Positions 21,534 to 31,751 of a stretch of 64,000 bases of DNA are shown here, one piece after another. A program made the translations under genes and the position numbers. A model generated the notes under the pieces. It worked only from the letters and a program-made list of their open reading frames with translations, was not told the origin of the DNA and searched no databases. Source of the stretch: Bradyrhizobium cosmicum (lineage in GTDB: Bacteria; Pseudomonadota; Alphaproteobacteria; Rhizobiales; Xanthobacteraceae). The stretch spans positions 372,001 to 436,000 of the forward strand of contig NZ_CP041656.2 of the NCBI RefSeq assembly GCF_007290395.2. The letters are read 5' to 3'. The stretch's first letter is position 1; every line of letters starts with the position of its first letter.

Positions 21534-22013
21534 ATGACCCAGGACCATCTCGCCGCATCGTCCCCGCTTGCAGAGCACGCGCGTCTCGCCGCGTTCGCTG
21601 GCGAATGGGATGGTGAAGAGGTGGTCTTCCCCTCGCGCTGGACGGAGGGCGGCCCCGCCACCTCTCACGTCCACGCGCGCATGGACCTCAACGGATTCTA
21701 TCTGATCCAGGATGCAATCCAGATGCGCGGTGGCAAGCAGAGCTTCGCCACCCATGGCCTCTTCACCTACGATCGCGACGACCGGACCTACAAATTGTTC
21801 TGGTACGATTCGCTCGGCTACACGCCGCCATCGCCCGCCTCCGGCGGGTGGGTCGGCAAGACCCTGACGCTGGTGCGCGGCTCGCTGCGCGGCAATGCGC
21901 GCCACGTCTACGAAATCATCGACGACAATTCCTATTCGTTGAAGATCCAGTTCTCGCCGGACGCGGAAGGCTGGGCCGACGTGCTCACCGGCGTCTACCG
22001 CCGCATCCACTGA
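21534..22013 (+). CDS. DUF1579-like protein of unknown function between sucC and sucD
   Basis: A 159-residue soluble protein without signal peptide or membrane helices. It contains [14 protein letters not shown] near the start, an [13 protein letters not shown] strand and [20 protein letters not shown]. This pattern is reminiscent of DUF1579 / lipocalin-like beta-barrel proteins in which a conserved W-x-G opens the barrel. The start follows the sucC stop by 4 bases and sucD follows after 34, so it belongs to the sucCD transcript. Function is unknown; a link to succinyl-CoA metabolism is only suggested by position. Confidence 0.75.
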   Translation: MTQDHLAASSPLAEHARLAAFAGEWDGEEVVFPSRWTEGGPATSHVHARMDLNGFYLIQDAIQMRGGKQSFATHGLFTYDRDDRTYKLFWYDSLGYTPPSPASGGWVGKTLTLVRGSLRGNARHVYEIIDDNSYSLKIQFSPDAEGWADVLTGVYRRIH

Positions 22014-22047
22014 CCTCTCACTCGTTAGTTTCGCGAAAGCAGACCTC

Positions 22048-22932
22048 ATGTCCATCCTGATCGACAAGAACACCAAGGTCATCTGCCAGGGCTTCACCGG
22101 CAAGAACGGCACCTTCCACTCGGAGGCCGCGATTGCCTACGGCACCAAGATGGTCGGCGGCACCTCGCCGGGCAAAGGCGGCTCGACGCATCTGAACCTG
22201 CCAGTGTTCGACACCGTTCGCGAGGCGCGCGAGAAGACCGGCGCTGACGCGTCGGTGATCTACGTGCCGCCGCCGGGCGCGGCGGATGCGATCTGCGAGG
22301 CGATCGACGCCGAGATCCCGCTGATCGTCTGCATCACCGAAGGCATTCCGGTGCTCGACATGGTGCGCGTCAAGCGCTCGCTGTCCGGCTCCAAATCCCG
22401 CCTGATCGGGCCGAACTGCCCGGGCGTCATGACCGCCGGCGAGTGCAAGATCGGCATCATGCCCGCCAACATCTTCAAGACCGGCTCCGTCGGCATCGTC
22501 TCCCGCTCGGGTACGCTGACCTACGAAGCCGTGTTCCAGACCTCCCAGGAGGGCCTCGGCCAGACCACCGCGGTCGGCATCGGCGGCGACCCGGTCAAGG
22601 GAACCGAGTTCATCGACGTGCTGGAGATGCTGCTCGGCGACCCCAAGACCGAAGCGATCATCATGATCGGCGAGATCGGCGGTTCCGCCGAGGAAGACGC
22701 CGCCCAGTTCCTCAAGGACGAGGCCAAGCGCGGCCGCAAGAAGCCGATGGTCGGTTTCATCGCCGGCGTGACCGCACCTCCCGGCCGCCGCATGGGTCAT
22801 GCCGGCGCGATCATTTCGGGCGGCAAGGGCGACGCCGGTTCCAAGACCGACGCTATGAAATCGGCAGGGATTACAGTGTCGCCGTCTCCCGCTCGCCTCG
22901 GCCACACGCTTGCCGAAAAGTTGAAAGGCTAA
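22048..22932 (+). CDS. sucD: Succinate-CoA ligase subunit alpha
   Basis: Alpha subunit of succinyl-CoA synthetase, carrying the CoA-binding Rossmann domain and the histidine that is transiently phosphorylated. The 294-residue protein starts [18 protein letters not shown] as usual. The phospho-histidine is His251 in [10 protein letters not shown]. The motif [10 protein letters not shown] is intact. It is co-oriented with sucC and the intervening DUF1579-like gene, with sucA 137 bases downstream. Confidence 0.98.
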   Translation: MSILIDKNTKVICQGFTGKNGTFHSEAAIAYGTKMVGGTSPGKGGSTHLNLPVFDTVREAREKTGADASVIYVPPPGAADAICEAIDAEIPLIVCITEGIPVLDMVRVKRSLSGSKSRLIGPNCPGVMTAGECKIGIMPANIFKTGSVGIVSRSGTLTYEAVFQTSQEGLGQTTAVGIGGDPVKGTEFIDVLEMLLGDPKTEAIIMIGEIGGSAEEDAAQFLKDEAKRGRKKPMVGFIAGVTAPPGRRMGHAGAIISGGKGDAGSKTDAMKSAGITVSPSPARLGHTLAEKLKG

Positions 22933-23069
22933 TTCACTTCTTCGTACTTTTCCGGGCGAAGTTTCGCAGCAAATAGGGTAAAGGGTGCCTGTCGCGTCGG
23001 GTCCTGTCGGGGGAGCTCGGCGCCAGCGCCGTTTGTTATGCGCGAACCGAAATCGCCAGGAACTCAAGT

Positions 23070-26033
23070 ATGTCTCGCCAGGACGCGAACGCAGCCTTTG
23101 CCTTGTCATCATTTTTGCAGGGCACCAACGCTACCTACATCGACGAAATCTACGCCCGCTACGAGAAGGATCCGTCCTCGGTGGATGCCGAGTGGCAGGA
23201 GTTCTTCAAGAGCCTGAAGGACCAGCCGGACGACGTCCGCAAGAACGCCCAGGGCCCGTCCTGGGAGCGTGACAACTGGCCGCCGACCCCGCAGGACGAC
23301 CTGACCTCCGCCCTCGACGGCAATTGGGCCGAAGTCGAGAAGAAGGTCGGCGCCAAGATCGCCGCCAAGGCCCAGGCAGCCAACAAGGGCGCTGATTTCT
23401 CCTCCGCCGACATGCTGCAGGCCACGCGCGACTCCGTCCGCGCGTTGATGCTGATCCGCGCCTACCGCATGCGTGGCCACTTCCATGCCAAGCTCGATCC
23501 GCTCGGCATCGAAGCTCCGCGCAATCGCGAGGAGCTCGACCCGCGCACCTACGGCTTCAGCGAAGCCGATTTCGACCGCAAGATCTTCCTCGATCACGTG
23601 CTCGGTCTCGAATACGCGAACTTGCGCGAAATCACCGCGATCTGCGAGCGGACCTACTGCCAGACGCTCGGCGTCGAGTTCATGCATATCAGCAATGCCG
23701 CGCAGAAGGCGTGGATCCAGGAGCGCATCGAGGGGCCGGACAAGGAAATCTCGTTCACCCGCGAAGGCCGCCGCGCGATCCTGATGAAGCTGGTCGAAGC
23801 CGAAGGCTTCGAGAAGTTCTGCGACACCAAGTTCACCGGCACCAAGCGCTTCGGCCTCGACGGCGGTGAAGCGCTGATCCCCGCGCTCGAGCAGATCATC
23901 AAGCGCGGCGGTAATCTCGGCGTGAAGGAAGTCGTGCTCGGTATGCCGCATCGCGGCCGCCTCAACGTGCTGACGCAGGTGATGGGCAAGGCCCATCGCG
24001 CGCTGTTCCACGAATTCAAGGGTGGCTCGGCCAATCCCGACGCGGTCGAAGGGTCGGGCGACGTCAAGTACCATCTCGGCGCGTCCTCGGACCGCGAGTT
24101 CGACGGCAACCGCATCCATCTGTCGCTCACCGCCAACCCCTCGCATCTTGAGATCGTCGATCCCGTGGTGCTCGGAAAAGTCCGCGCCAAGCAGGATCAG
24201 CATGGCGATCCGCCGGACCAGCGCATCTCGGTGATGCCGCTGCTGATGCATGGCGACGCCGCGTTCGCCGGCCAGGGCGTGGTCGCGGAATGCTTCGGCC
24301 TGTCGGACCTGAAGGGCTACCGCACCGGCGGCTCCGTGCATTTCATCGTCAACAACCAGATCGGCTTCACCACCTATCCGCGCTACTCGCGCTCCTCGCC
24401 CTATCCGTCGGATGTGGCGAAGATGATCGACGCGCCGATCTTCCACGTCAACGGCGACGATCCGGAAGCCGTCGTGTTCGCGGCCAAGGTCGCGACCGAG
24501 TTCCGGCAGAAATTCCACAAGCCCGTCGTCATCGACATGTTCTGCTACCGCAGGCATGGCCATAACGAAGGCGACGAGCCGGCTTTCACCCAGCCGGTGA
24601 TGTACAAGAAGATCGCGGCCCATCCGTCCACGCTCGAGCTCTATTCCCGCCGCCTCGTCAGCGAAGGCGTGATGACCCAGGGCGAGGTCGACAAGGCCAA
24701 GGCCGACTGGCGCGCACGGCTCGATGCCGAGTTTGAAGCCGGCACCTCCTACAAGCCGAACAAGGCCGACTGGCTCGATGGCAAGTGGGCCGGCTTCAAG
24801 ATCGCAGACCAGGAAGAGGACGCGCGCCGCGGCGTCACCGGCGTCGACCTGCCGGTCCTGAAGGACATCGGCCGCAAGATCACCAAGGTGCCGGACGGCT
24901 TCCGCGTCCACCGCACCATCCAGCGCTTCCTCGAAAACCGCTCCAAGGCGATCGACGGCGGCACGGGTATCGACTGGGCGACCGGCGAGGCGCTGGCGTT
25001 CTGCACGCTGCTCAACGAGAACCATCACGTCCGCCTGTCGGGCCAGGATTCGGAGCGCGGCACCTTCTCGCAGCGCCACTCGGTCCTGATCGACCAGGAA
25101 GACGAGAGCCGCTACACGCCGTTCAACCATCTCGGCAACGAGCAGGGCCATTACGAGGTCATCAACTCGCTGCTGTCGGAAGAGGCCGTGCTCGGCTTCG
25201 AATACGGCTACTCGCTCGCCGAGCCGAACACGCTGACGCTGTGGGAAGCCCAGTTCGGCGACTTCGCCAACGGCGCGCAGGTCGTGTTCGACCAGTTCAT
25301 CTCCTCGGGCGAGCGCAAATGGCTGCGCATGTCCGGTCTCGTCTGCCTCTTGCCGCACGGCTATGAGGGCCAGGGACCGGAGCACTCCTCGGCACGTCTC
25401 GAGCGCTATCTGCAGATGTGCGCCGAAGACAACATGCAGGTGGTCTACCCCACCACGCCGGCGAATTACTTCCACGTGCTGCGCCGCCAGCTGCATCGCG
25501 AGATCCGCAAGCCGTTGATCGTGATGACGCCGAAGTCGCTGCTGCGTCACAAGCGGGCGGTCTCGCGGCTCGAGGAGCTCGCCAAGGGCACGACGTTCCA
25601 TCGCATCCTGTATGATGACGCCCAGATGCTTCCGAGCGAGGCGGTCAAGCTCGTCCCCGACGAGAAGATCCGCCGCATCGTGTTGTGCTCCGGCAAGGTC
25701 TATTACGACCTCTACGAGGAGCGCGAGAAGCGCGGCATCGACGACATCTACCTGATGCGCGTCGAGCAGCTCTATCCGGTGCCGCTGAAGGCGCTGGTGG
25801 CCGAGCTGTCCCGCTTCAAGAAGGCGGAAGTGATCTGGTGCCAGGAAGAGCCGCGCAACATGGGTGCGTGGCACTTCATCGAGCCGTATCTGGAATGGGT
25901 GCTGAACCAGGTGAACGGCGTCAGCCGGCGTCCGCGTTATGTCGGTCGCGCCGCTTCCGCCGCGACCGCCACTGGTCTGATGTCCAAGCATCAGGCGCAG
26001 TTGAAGGCGTTCCTGGACGAAGCACTGAGCTAA
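23070..26033 (+). CDS. sucA: 2-oxoglutarate dehydrogenase E1 component
   Basis: Thiamine-diphosphate-dependent decarboxylase of the 2-oxoglutarate dehydrogenase complex. The 987-residue protein has the N-terminal E2-interacting segment, with [17 protein letters not shown] near 14-30. The core includes [10 protein letters not shown], the ThDP/Mg site around [11 protein letters not shown] and NNQIGFTT, and [16 protein letters not shown]. The transketolase-like C-terminal half contains [21 protein letters not shown] about 8 bases before the ATG supports the start. Followed by a repeat-containing gap of 178 bp and then sucB. Confidence 0.98.
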   Translation: MSRQDANAAFALSSFLQGTNATYIDEIYARYEKDPSSVDAEWQEFFKSLKDQPDDVRKNAQGPSWERDNWPPTPQDDLTSALDGNWAEVEKKVGAKIAAKAQAANKGADFSSADMLQATRDSVRALMLIRAYRMRGHFHAKLDPLGIEAPRNREELDPRTYGFSEADFDRKIFLDHVLGLEYANLREITAICERTYCQTLGVEFMHISNAAQKAWIQERIEGPDKEISFTREGRRAILMKLVEAEGFEKFCDTKFTGTKRFGLDGGEALIPALEQIIKRGGNLGVKEVVLGMPHRGRLNVLTQVMGKAHRALFHEFKGGSANPDAVEGSGDVKYHLGASSDREFDGNRIHLSLTANPSHLEIVDPVVLGKVRAKQDQHGDPPDQRISVMPLLMHGDAAFAGQGVVAECFGLSDLKGYRTGGSVHFIVNNQIGFTTYPRYSRSSPYPSDVAKMIDAPIFHVNGDDPEAVVFAAKVATEFRQKFHKPVVIDMFCYRRHGHNEGDEPAFTQPVMYKKIAAHPSTLELYSRRLVSEGVMTQGEVDKAKADWRARLDAEFEAGTSYKPNKADWLDGKWAGFKIADQEEDARRGVTGVDLPVLKDIGRKITKVPDGFRVHRTIQRFLENRSKAIDGGTGIDWATGEALAFCTLLNENHHVRLSGQDSERGTFSQRHSVLIDQEDESRYTPFNHLGNEQGHYEVINSLLSEEAVLGFEYGYSLAEPNTLTLWEAQFGDFANGAQVVFDQFISSGERKWLRMSGLVCLLPHGYEGQGPEHSSARLERYLQMCAEDNMQVVYPTTPANYFHVLRRQLHREIRKPLIVMTPKSLLRHKRAVSRLEELAKGTTFHRILYDDAQMLPSEAVKLVPDEKIRRIVLCSGKVYYDLYEEREKRGIDDIYLMRVEQLYPVPLKALVAELSRFKKAEVIWCQEEPRNMGAWHFIEPYLEWVLNQVNGVSRRPRYVGRAASAATATGLMSKHQAQLKAFLDEALS

Positions 26034-26046
26034 AATTTTTGAACTG

Positions 26047-26137
26047 CGTCATGCCCCGCCTTGTGCGCAATCGCGCATCGGAGCGGGGCATCCAGTACGC
26101 CGCGACGTCCGCGCAGAGTACGACGTCCGGTTTGCTG
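26047..26137. repeat. Partial palindromic element between sucA and sucB
   Basis: CGTCATGCCCCGCCTTGTGC and GGAGCGGGGCATCCAG form an inverted pair, and CCAGTACG.../...TTTGCTGGATGG a second, looser one. The layout is like the other GTCATNNC elements but with only one well-preserved end. It sits within the 2-oxoglutarate dehydrogenase operon. Confidence 0.55.
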
Positions 26138-26211
26138 GATGGCCTGCTTTTCGTCGGCCGATGACACCTGAAATTCACGACCGCATTGGCGATCTCCTTA
26201 AGGAAAAGACC

Positions 26212-27459
26212 ATGACTGAAATTCGTGTGCCGACGCTCGGCGAATCCGTCACCGAGGCCACCATCGGCCGCTGGTTCAAGAAGGCCGGCGATGCCGTCGC
26301 CGTCGACGAGCCCTTGGTGGAGCTCGAGACCGACAAGGTCACCATCGAAGTCCCGGCGCCCTCCGCCGGCACGCTGAGCGAGATCATCGCTGCCGATGGC
26401 ACGACAGTCGCGGTGGGCGCGCTGCTCGGCCAGATCACCGACGGCGTCGGCGCTGCGAAGCCTGCCGCGGCGCCCGCCAAGCCCGCCGCTGCTGCTCCCG
26501 CCGCCGCGGCTGCTGCAGCTCCCGCGCCTGCCCCGGCCGCGAAGGCGCCGCCGGCCGACGCGCCGCTCGCCCCGTCCGTTCGCAAGCTCTCCGCCGAGAC
26601 CGGCGTCGATGCTTCGACCGTTCCGGGCTCCGGCAAGGACGGCCGCGTCACCAAGGGCGACATGTTAGCTGCGATCGAGCGCGCGGCCTCCGCGCCGACC
26701 CCGGTCAACCAGCCCGCCGCCGCCGTGCAGGTGCGCAGCGCCTCGCCGGCCGATGACGCCGCTCGCGAAGAGCGGGTCAAGATGACCCGCCTGCGCCAGA
26801 CCATCGCGCGCCGCCTCAAGGACGTCCAGAACACGGCCGCGATGCTGACGACCTTCAACGAGGTCGACATGACCAACGTCATGGCGCTGCGCGCGCACTA
26901 CAAGGATGCGTTCGAGAAGAAGCACGGCAGCAAGCTCGGCTTCATGGGCTTCTTCACCAAGGCCGTCGTGCAGGCGCTGAAGGACATCCCGGCCGTCAAC
27001 GCCGAGATCGACGGCACCGATTTGATCTACAAGAACTACTACCACATCGGCGTCGCCGTTGGCACCGACAAGGGCCTCGTCGTCCCGGTCGTGCGCGACT
27101 GCGACAATAAGTCGATCGCCGACATCGAGAAGGGCATCGCCGATTTCGGCCGCCGCGCCCGTGACGGCCAGCTCAAGATCGACGAGATGCAGGGCGGCAC
27201 CTTCACCATCACCAATGGCGGCATCTACGGCTCGCTGATGTCGACCCCGATCCTGAACGCACCGCAGTCCGGCATCCTCGGCATGCACAAGATCCAGGAG
27301 CGGCCGATGGTGATCGGCGGCAAGGTCGAGGTCCGCCCGATGATGTATCTGGCGCTGTCCTACGATCACCGCGTCATCGACGGCAAGGAAGCCGTCACCT
27401 TCCTGGTGCGCGTCAAGGAAAGCCTGGAAGATCCGGCGCGCCTGGTGCTCGATCTCTGA
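26212..27459 (+). CDS. sucB: 2-oxoglutarate dehydrogenase E2, dihydrolipoyl succinyltransferase
   Basis: Core subunit of the 2-oxoglutarate dehydrogenase complex (also called odhB). The 415-residue protein has a lipoyl domain at about 2-77 with the lipoylated Lys42 in ETDKVT. An Ala/Pro-rich flexible linker follows at about 80-117, then a peripheral E3-binding domain around [13 protein letters not shown] and a catalytic domain ending with SYDHRVIDG (His386, Asp390). ATG 26212 is chosen for its AAGGA site 7 bases upstream and the conserved [12 protein letters not shown] start; a 17-codon upstream extension is not conserved. Confidence 0.97.
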   Translation: MTEIRVPTLGESVTEATIGRWFKKAGDAVAVDEPLVELETDKVTIEVPAPSAGTLSEIIAADGTTVAVGALLGQITDGVGAAKPAAAPAKPAAAAPAAAAAAAPAPAPAAKAPPADAPLAPSVRKLSAETGVDASTVPGSGKDGRVTKGDMLAAIERAASAPTPVNQPAAAVQVRSASPADDAAREERVKMTRLRQTIARRLKDVQNTAAMLTTFNEVDMTNVMALRAHYKDAFEKKHGSKLGFMGFFTKAVVQALKDIPAVNAEIDGTDLIYKNYYHIGVAVGTDKGLVVPVVRDCDNKSIADIEKGIADFGRRARDGQLKIDEMQGGTFTITNGGIYGSLMSTPILNAPQSGILGMHKIQERPMVIGGKVEVRPMMYLALSYDHRVIDGKEAVTFLVRVKESLEDPARLVLDL

Positions 27460-27526
27460 TCCCTAGTGCTCTGCGAGCGCCGTCGCCCTTTGGCGCGACG
27501 GCGCGTGTCGAACCATGGAGGCGCGC

Positions 27527-28276
27527 GTGACGGATAAAGTCGTTGTCATCACCGGCGGCAGCCGCGGCATCGGTCGTGCGACCGCGATTGCGGCGGCCGC
27601 GCGCGGCTATCGCGTCGTGGTCGGCTATGCCAGCAACAAGAAGGCCGCCGACGAGGTCGTCGGCCTGATCGAGGCCAGCAACGGCAAGGCCATCGCGGTA
27701 AAATGCGATGTCGCCGAGGAACGCGACATCGTCGAGCTGTTCAAGCAAGCCGACAAGTTCGGCACGCTCGGCGCGCTGGTCAACAATGGCGGCATTGTCG
27801 GTACGAGCGGCGTGCGCGTTGACGAGATGTCAGCCGAGCGCATCCAGCGCGTCATGGCCGTCAACGTCACCGGCTCCATCCTCTGCGCGCGCGAGGCCGT
27901 GAAGCGGATGTCGACCAGGCATGGCGGCAAGGGTGGCGTCATCGTCAACCTGTCGTCGGTCGCGGCCAAGCTCGGCGCGCCCAACACCTATGTCGACTAT
28001 GCCGCGTCCAAGGGCGCGATCGATTCCTTCACCACCGGCCTCGGCTATGAGGTCGCAAACGAAGGCATTCGCGTTGCGGGCATTCGCCCCGGCCTGATCG
28101 ATACCGAAATTCACGCCTCGGGCGGCGAGCCCGACCGGCACCACCGTCTGGCCCATATGGTGCCGATGAAACGCGTCGGCACCGCCGACGAGATTGCCAA
28201 CGCCATCATCTGGCTGATGTCGGACGAGGCGTCCTACATCACCGCTGCCACGCTCGATGTGTCCGGCGGACGCTGA
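27527..28276 (+). CDS. SDR family NAD(P)-dependent oxidoreductase
   Basis: A classical short-chain dehydrogenase/reductase of 249 residues. It has the cofactor motif TGGSRGIG at about 9-16, the structural NNGG motif (a variant of the usual NNAG), and catalytic Tyr158-x3-Lys162 in YAASK with the partner Ser in NLSSVAAK. It resembles glucose-1-dehydrogenase / 3-oxoacyl-ACP-reductase-like SDRs; the substrate is not predictable. GTG 27527 is preferred because TGGAGG lies 6 bases before it and an ATG four codons upstream lacks a ribosome site. It sits between sucB and lpdA. Confidence 0.85.
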   Translation: MTDKVVVITGGSRGIGRATAIAAAARGYRVVVGYASNKKAADEVVGLIEASNGKAIAVKCDVAEERDIVELFKQADKFGTLGALVNNGGIVGTSGVRVDEMSAERIQRVMAVNVTGSILCAREAVKRMSTRHGGKGGVIVNLSSVAAKLGAPNTYVDYAASKGAIDSFTTGLGYEVANEGIRVAGIRPGLIDTEIHASGGEPDRHHRLAHMVPMKRVGTADEIANAIIWLMSDEASYITAATLDVSGGR

Positions 28277-28332
28277 CGCGCCGCGCGGACGCTGACACGT
28301 CCTCTCACGCAAAACCTACGGGACTTTCTCTC

Positions 28333-29733
28333 ATGGCATCCTACGATCTCGTCGTCATCGGCACCGGACCTGGCGGTTATGTCTGCGCGGTGCGCGCGGC
28401 CCAGCTCGGCATGAAAGTCGCCGTGGTGGAGAAGAACGCCACGCTCGGCGGCACCTGCCTCAATGTCGGTTGCATGCCGTCGAAGGCGCTGCTGCATGCG
28501 TCCGAGATGTTCGAGGAAGCCGGGCACTCCTTCGCCAAGATGGGCGTCAGCGTCTCCGCGCCGAAGCTCGAATTGCCGGCGATGATGAACTTCAAGCAGC
28601 AGGGCATCGACGGCAACGTCAAGGGCGTCGAGTTCCTGATGAAGAAGAACAAGATCGACGTGCTCAAGGGCACCGGCAAGATCCTGGGCACCGGCAAGGT
28701 CGAGATCTCCGCCGACGGCAAGTCGCAGACGATCGAAACGAAGAACATCGTGATCGCCACCGGCTCGGACATCGCGCGCCTCAAGGGCATCGAGATCGAC
28801 GAGAAGCGCATCGTGTCGTCGACCGGCGCTCTGTCGCTCGACAAGGTCCCCGGCAAGCTCCTGATCGTCGGCGCGGGCGTGATCGGCCTCGAGCTTGGCT
28901 CGGTCTGGAAGCGACTCGGCGCCGAAGTCGTCGTCGTCGAATTCCTCGACCGCATCCTGCCCGGCATGGACGGCGAGATCGCCAAGCAATTCCAGCGCAT
29001 CCTGGAAAAGCAGGGCTTTGCGTTCAAGCTGGGGGCCAAGGTCACCGCCGTCGATACCTCGGGCAAGACGCTGAAGGCGACGATCGAGCCTGCTTCCGGC
29101 GGTGCCGCCGAGACGCTGGAGGCCGACGTCGTGCTCGTCGCGATCGGCCGCGTGCCCTACACCGATGGCCTCGGCCTGAAGGAAGCGGGTGTCGCGCTCG
29201 ATCCCCGCGGCCGCGTGCAGATCGATCCGCACTTCGCCACCAGCGTGAAGGGCGTCTATGCCATCGGCGACGTCGTCGCGGGCCCGATGCTTGCGCACAA
29301 GGCCGAGGATGAAGGCGTTGCGGTTGCGGAGATCATCGCAGGCCAGGCCGGCCACGTGAACTACGATGTTATCCCAGGCGTCGTGTATACCACGCCGGAA
29401 GTGTCGTCCGTCGGCAAGACCGAGGAGGAACTGAAGCAGGCCGGTGTGGCTTATACGGTCGGAAAGTTTCCCTTTACCGCCAACGGCCGCTCCAAGGTCA
29501 ACCAGACCACCGACGGCTTTGTGAAGATTCTCGCAGATGCGAAGACCGATCGCGTGCTCGGCGTGCACATTATCGGCCGCGAAGCTGGTGAAATGATCCA
29601 TGAAGCGTGCGTTCTCATGGAATTTGGCGGCAGTGCGGAGGATCTCGCACGGACCTGCCACGCGCATCCGACCCGCTCGGAGGCCGTCAAGGAAGCCGCG
29701 CTTGCAGTCGGCAAGCGGGCCATCCATATGTAG
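28333..29733 (+). CDS. lpdA: Dihydrolipoyl dehydrogenase (E3)
   Basis: FAD flavoprotein that reoxidises dihydrolipoamide for the 2-oxoglutarate dehydrogenase complex and possibly other lipoyl complexes. The 466-residue sequence has the FAD-binding GTGPGGY at 10-16, the redox disulphide Cys42/Cys47 in [13 protein letters not shown], the NAD-binding [10 protein letters not shown] and the C-terminal active-site His-Glu region in HAHPTRSE. It is the third component gene of the sucAB-lpdA cluster, after the SDR gene. Confidence 0.98.
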   Translation: MASYDLVVIGTGPGGYVCAVRAAQLGMKVAVVEKNATLGGTCLNVGCMPSKALLHASEMFEEAGHSFAKMGVSVSAPKLELPAMMNFKQQGIDGNVKGVEFLMKKNKIDVLKGTGKILGTGKVEISADGKSQTIETKNIVIATGSDIARLKGIEIDEKRIVSSTGALSLDKVPGKLLIVGAGVIGLELGSVWKRLGAEVVVVEFLDRILPGMDGEIAKQFQRILEKQGFAFKLGAKVTAVDTSGKTLKATIEPASGGAAETLEADVVLVAIGRVPYTDGLGLKEAGVALDPRGRVQIDPHFATSVKGVYAIGDVVAGPMLAHKAEDEGVAVAEIIAGQAGHVNYDVIPGVVYTTPEVSSVGKTEEELKQAGVAYTVGKFPFTANGRSKVNQTTDGFVKILADAKTDRVLGVHIIGREAGEMIHEACVLMEFGGSAEDLARTCHAHPTRSEAVKEAALAVGKRAIHM

Positions 29734-29767
29734 ACCACGCGCCGAGCTGAATCGGGCGGGACAACAT

Positions 29768-30298
29768 ATGCTGCGCCGCCTACTTCAACCGGTCTGGGTT
29801 CTGCTGGCGATCATCTTCCTGATCGAAGCCTGGCTGTGGGACCATCTCGAACCGATCGTCGCGCGGGTTGTCGCACTCATTCCGCTCGCGCGGTTCAAGC
29901 AATGGCTGACGGAGCGCGTCGATGCGCTCCCGCCGGCCATGACGCTGATCGTGTTCGCGGTGCCGATCCTTCCGCTGTTTCCGCTCAAGCTGGTCGGCCT
30001 GTATCTGCTCACGCATGAATACTGGCTCACCGGCATGTCCACGTTCCTGTTCGCCAAGATGGTCGGCGTCGGCGTCACCGCCTTCGTGTTCGACGTCACG
30101 CGCGACAAGCTGCTCGAGATGCACTGGTTCGAGCGGATCTACGATTTCGTGCTGAAGCTGCGCGCCAAGGCCGCCGAGCTGGTCGACCCGATCAAGCGGC
30201 GCATCCGGGAGCTGATCTCCGGCAACGGCGAAGGCTGGTCCTCACGTACGCTGCGTTTGATCCAGCGTTTCAGGAAGAGCGTGCACGAAGCGCGGTGA
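29768..30298 (+). CDS. Small membrane protein of unknown function downstream of lpdA
   Basis: A 176-residue protein starting MLRRLLQPVWVLLAIIFLI at ATG 29768, 35 bases after lpdA and therefore probably co-transcribed. There is an N-terminal helix (about 8-25), a hydrophobic central block (about 57-80) and a third hydrophobic stretch near 98-110. A basic, amphipathic C-terminal third follows (LKLRAKAAELVDPIKRRIR). I do not recognise a named family; it looks like an inner-membrane protein with a cytoplasmic basic tail. Confidence 0.7.
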   Translation: MLRRLLQPVWVLLAIIFLIEAWLWDHLEPIVARVVALIPLARFKQWLTERVDALPPAMTLIVFAVPILPLFPLKLVGLYLLTHEYWLTGMSTFLFAKMVGVGVTAFVFDVTRDKLLEMHWFERIYDFVLKLRAKAAELVDPIKRRIRELISGNGEGWSSRTLRLIQRFRKSVHEAR

Positions 30299-30320
30299 GT
30301 GCTTTCACTCATCTATCCCC

Positions 30321-30450
30321 GTCACCCTGAGGCGGCCGCTTCTTCAGCGGCCCTCGAAGGGCGACGGCCCTGCTGCATCTCGGCCGTTCATCCTTCGAGG
30401 CTCCCCGCGCGATGCTGTGCATCGCGCGCCTCGCACCTCAGGACGGTGCG
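30321..30450. repeat. Intergenic palindromic element, CCTCATCCTGAGGAGC family, copy 2
   Basis: GTCACCCTGAGG at the left pairs with CCTCAGGACGGTG at the right. Inside, CCCTCGAAGG pairs with CCTTCGAGG and GCGCGATG with CATCGCGC. It resembles the elements at 10053-10185 and 56384-56511 in ends and in the TTCGAGG core. Lies between two convergent genes. Confidence 0.7.
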
Positions 30451-30465
30451 GTCGTTGCGCGCCCC

Positions 30466-31056
30466 TCAATGCAAATGCAGCAGATGCGGCCACCACAGGC
30501 CGAGCCCAGTCATGAGGATGCCGCCCAGCGTCAGGATGCCGGCGACATAGGCGAGCGCGAACATGCCGGTGATGATGGTGGCCGAAGCCAGCACGATGCC
30601 GATCTGGAAGGCGGCCGACGCCAGCTCGAAGTGATGGTACTTTGCGGTGGCCTCGTCGCGCTCGTGCTCGGCATGTTTGGCCTTCTCGGCGAGCTGCTCG
30701 GTGCCTTCGCCGGTCTCGGGCTCGGAGCGGTAGCGCTGCGCGGTCTTGGTCCAGTCGTCGATCTGCTTCTGCACCGTCGCCTTCAGGGCGTCGTCGGTCG
30801 TGGTGGCCAGTGTCAGCTTGCCCTGCTCGGCCGCGGTCACCACCACGGTGCGGCGGATGCTCTTGGCCTGGAAGAACGCCCAGAGATTGGCGCCCTCGAC
30901 ATTCTTGCTGATCGATTCGGTCTGGGCGCCCTTGCCCAGCGTCTCGGAGATCGCCAGGAACAGCGCCAGCACCGCGATCAGAAGGGCGATCTTCTTGTTC
31001 GAGCCTGACGCGTGCTCGGCATGCTCCGCATGCTCCATGCTTTCATGTGCGCTCAT
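30466..31056 (-). CDS. DUF4337 domain membrane protein
   Basis: A 196-residue protein with a His/Glu-rich N-terminus (MSAHESMEHAEHAEHASG), a first membrane helix near 22-38 and a charged cytoplasmic or periplasmic middle of likely coiled-coil character. Two further C-terminal helices end in a short His-containing tail. This layout fits DUF4337, a family of unknown function. AGGAGG lies 6-11 bases before the ATG at 31056, so the start is secure. Monocistronic and convergent with the gene at 29768. Confidence 0.85.
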   Translation of the reverse strand: MSAHESMEHAEHAEHASGSNKKIALLIAVLALFLAISETLGKGAQTESISKNVEGANLWAFFQAKSIRRTVVVTAAEQGKLTLATTTDDALKATVQKQIDDWTKTAQRYRSEPETGEGTEQLAEKAKHAEHERDEATAKYHHFELASAAFQIGIVLASATIITGMFALAYVAGILTLGGILMTGLGLWWPHLLHLH

Positions 31057-31172
31057 AAATGCCTCCTGCCTGTTTACCAACGATTGACCGAACCGCGCGA
31101 CGGGCGCAAGTGGCAAGCGCAATGACGGTTGCAATTAATGGTTTCGCGTACGGGCCGTTTTAGTCCTGTCAC

Positions 31173-31742
31173 ATGAGCACAGCGGATTTCATCGCAGCCT
31201 GCTTCTGGCCTTCCGTCGTCATCGCCGCGTTCGCGCTTCTGAAGGCCCGCAATAGCGCGGCCTTTCCGTTCATTTTCAAGATCGTGATCTGGGTCGGCCT
31301 GGCCTACTTCGTGCTGGTGTTGTTTTGGGTGAACAGCTCGATCGTCGCGATCAACGATATGAATGTCCTTCCCGTTCTCTTCGGTCTCGCGGCCGTCGGC
31401 TCCCAGCTGCGGGTCCCTGCGCCTCAAGGCTCATGGCGCGACAAAGTGAAAGGGTACGGCACGATGATCGCGATCGTGCTGTTCGGAATCGGCCTTGCAT
31501 GGTTCTTCGGACGGATGCTGGTTCTCGACCTCCTCACGTCCCGCCTCGTGATCGAAGGCCGTGTTCAATACGCGAGCAGGACAACCGGGCGCGGGTCCGG
31601 GTACGTTGCCATCATCGCGGGTCAGACTGTGAAGGTGACGGCGCCGGTCTATGAACGGCTGCAGCAATTCAGGCCGAAGGTTCGCGTCGAGGTCGGTCGC
31701 GGCTCGAATTATGTCTACGAGATCGAGTATCTCGCGAACTGA
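31173..31742 (+). CDS. Unknown membrane protein
   Basis: A 189-residue protein with hydrophobic segments at about 6-22, 33-54, 64-78 and 96-118. A C-terminal soluble domain of about 70 residues follows, with alternating Arg/Val strands (GRVQYASRTTGRGSGYVAII, VRVEVGRGSNYVYEIEYL). No family is recognised. Codon use is like the neighbours. It is divergent from DUF4337 and its stop lies 9 bases from the convergent xerC stop. Confidence 0.65.
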   Translation: MSTADFIAACFWPSVVIAAFALLKARNSAAFPFIFKIVIWVGLAYFVLVLFWVNSSIVAINDMNVLPVLFGLAAVGSQLRVPAPQGSWRDKVKGYGTMIAIVLFGIGLAWFFGRMLVLDLLTSRLVIEGRVQYASRTTGRGSGYVAIIAGQTVKVTAPVYERLQQFRPKVRVEVGRGSNYVYEIEYLAN

Positions 31743-31751
31743 ACCGCAGCT

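Noticed and set aside
23109..25991. 960-codon antisense frame over sucA
   Set aside because: Same explanation; sucA is an unmistakable E1 gene and the antisense protein has no domain features.
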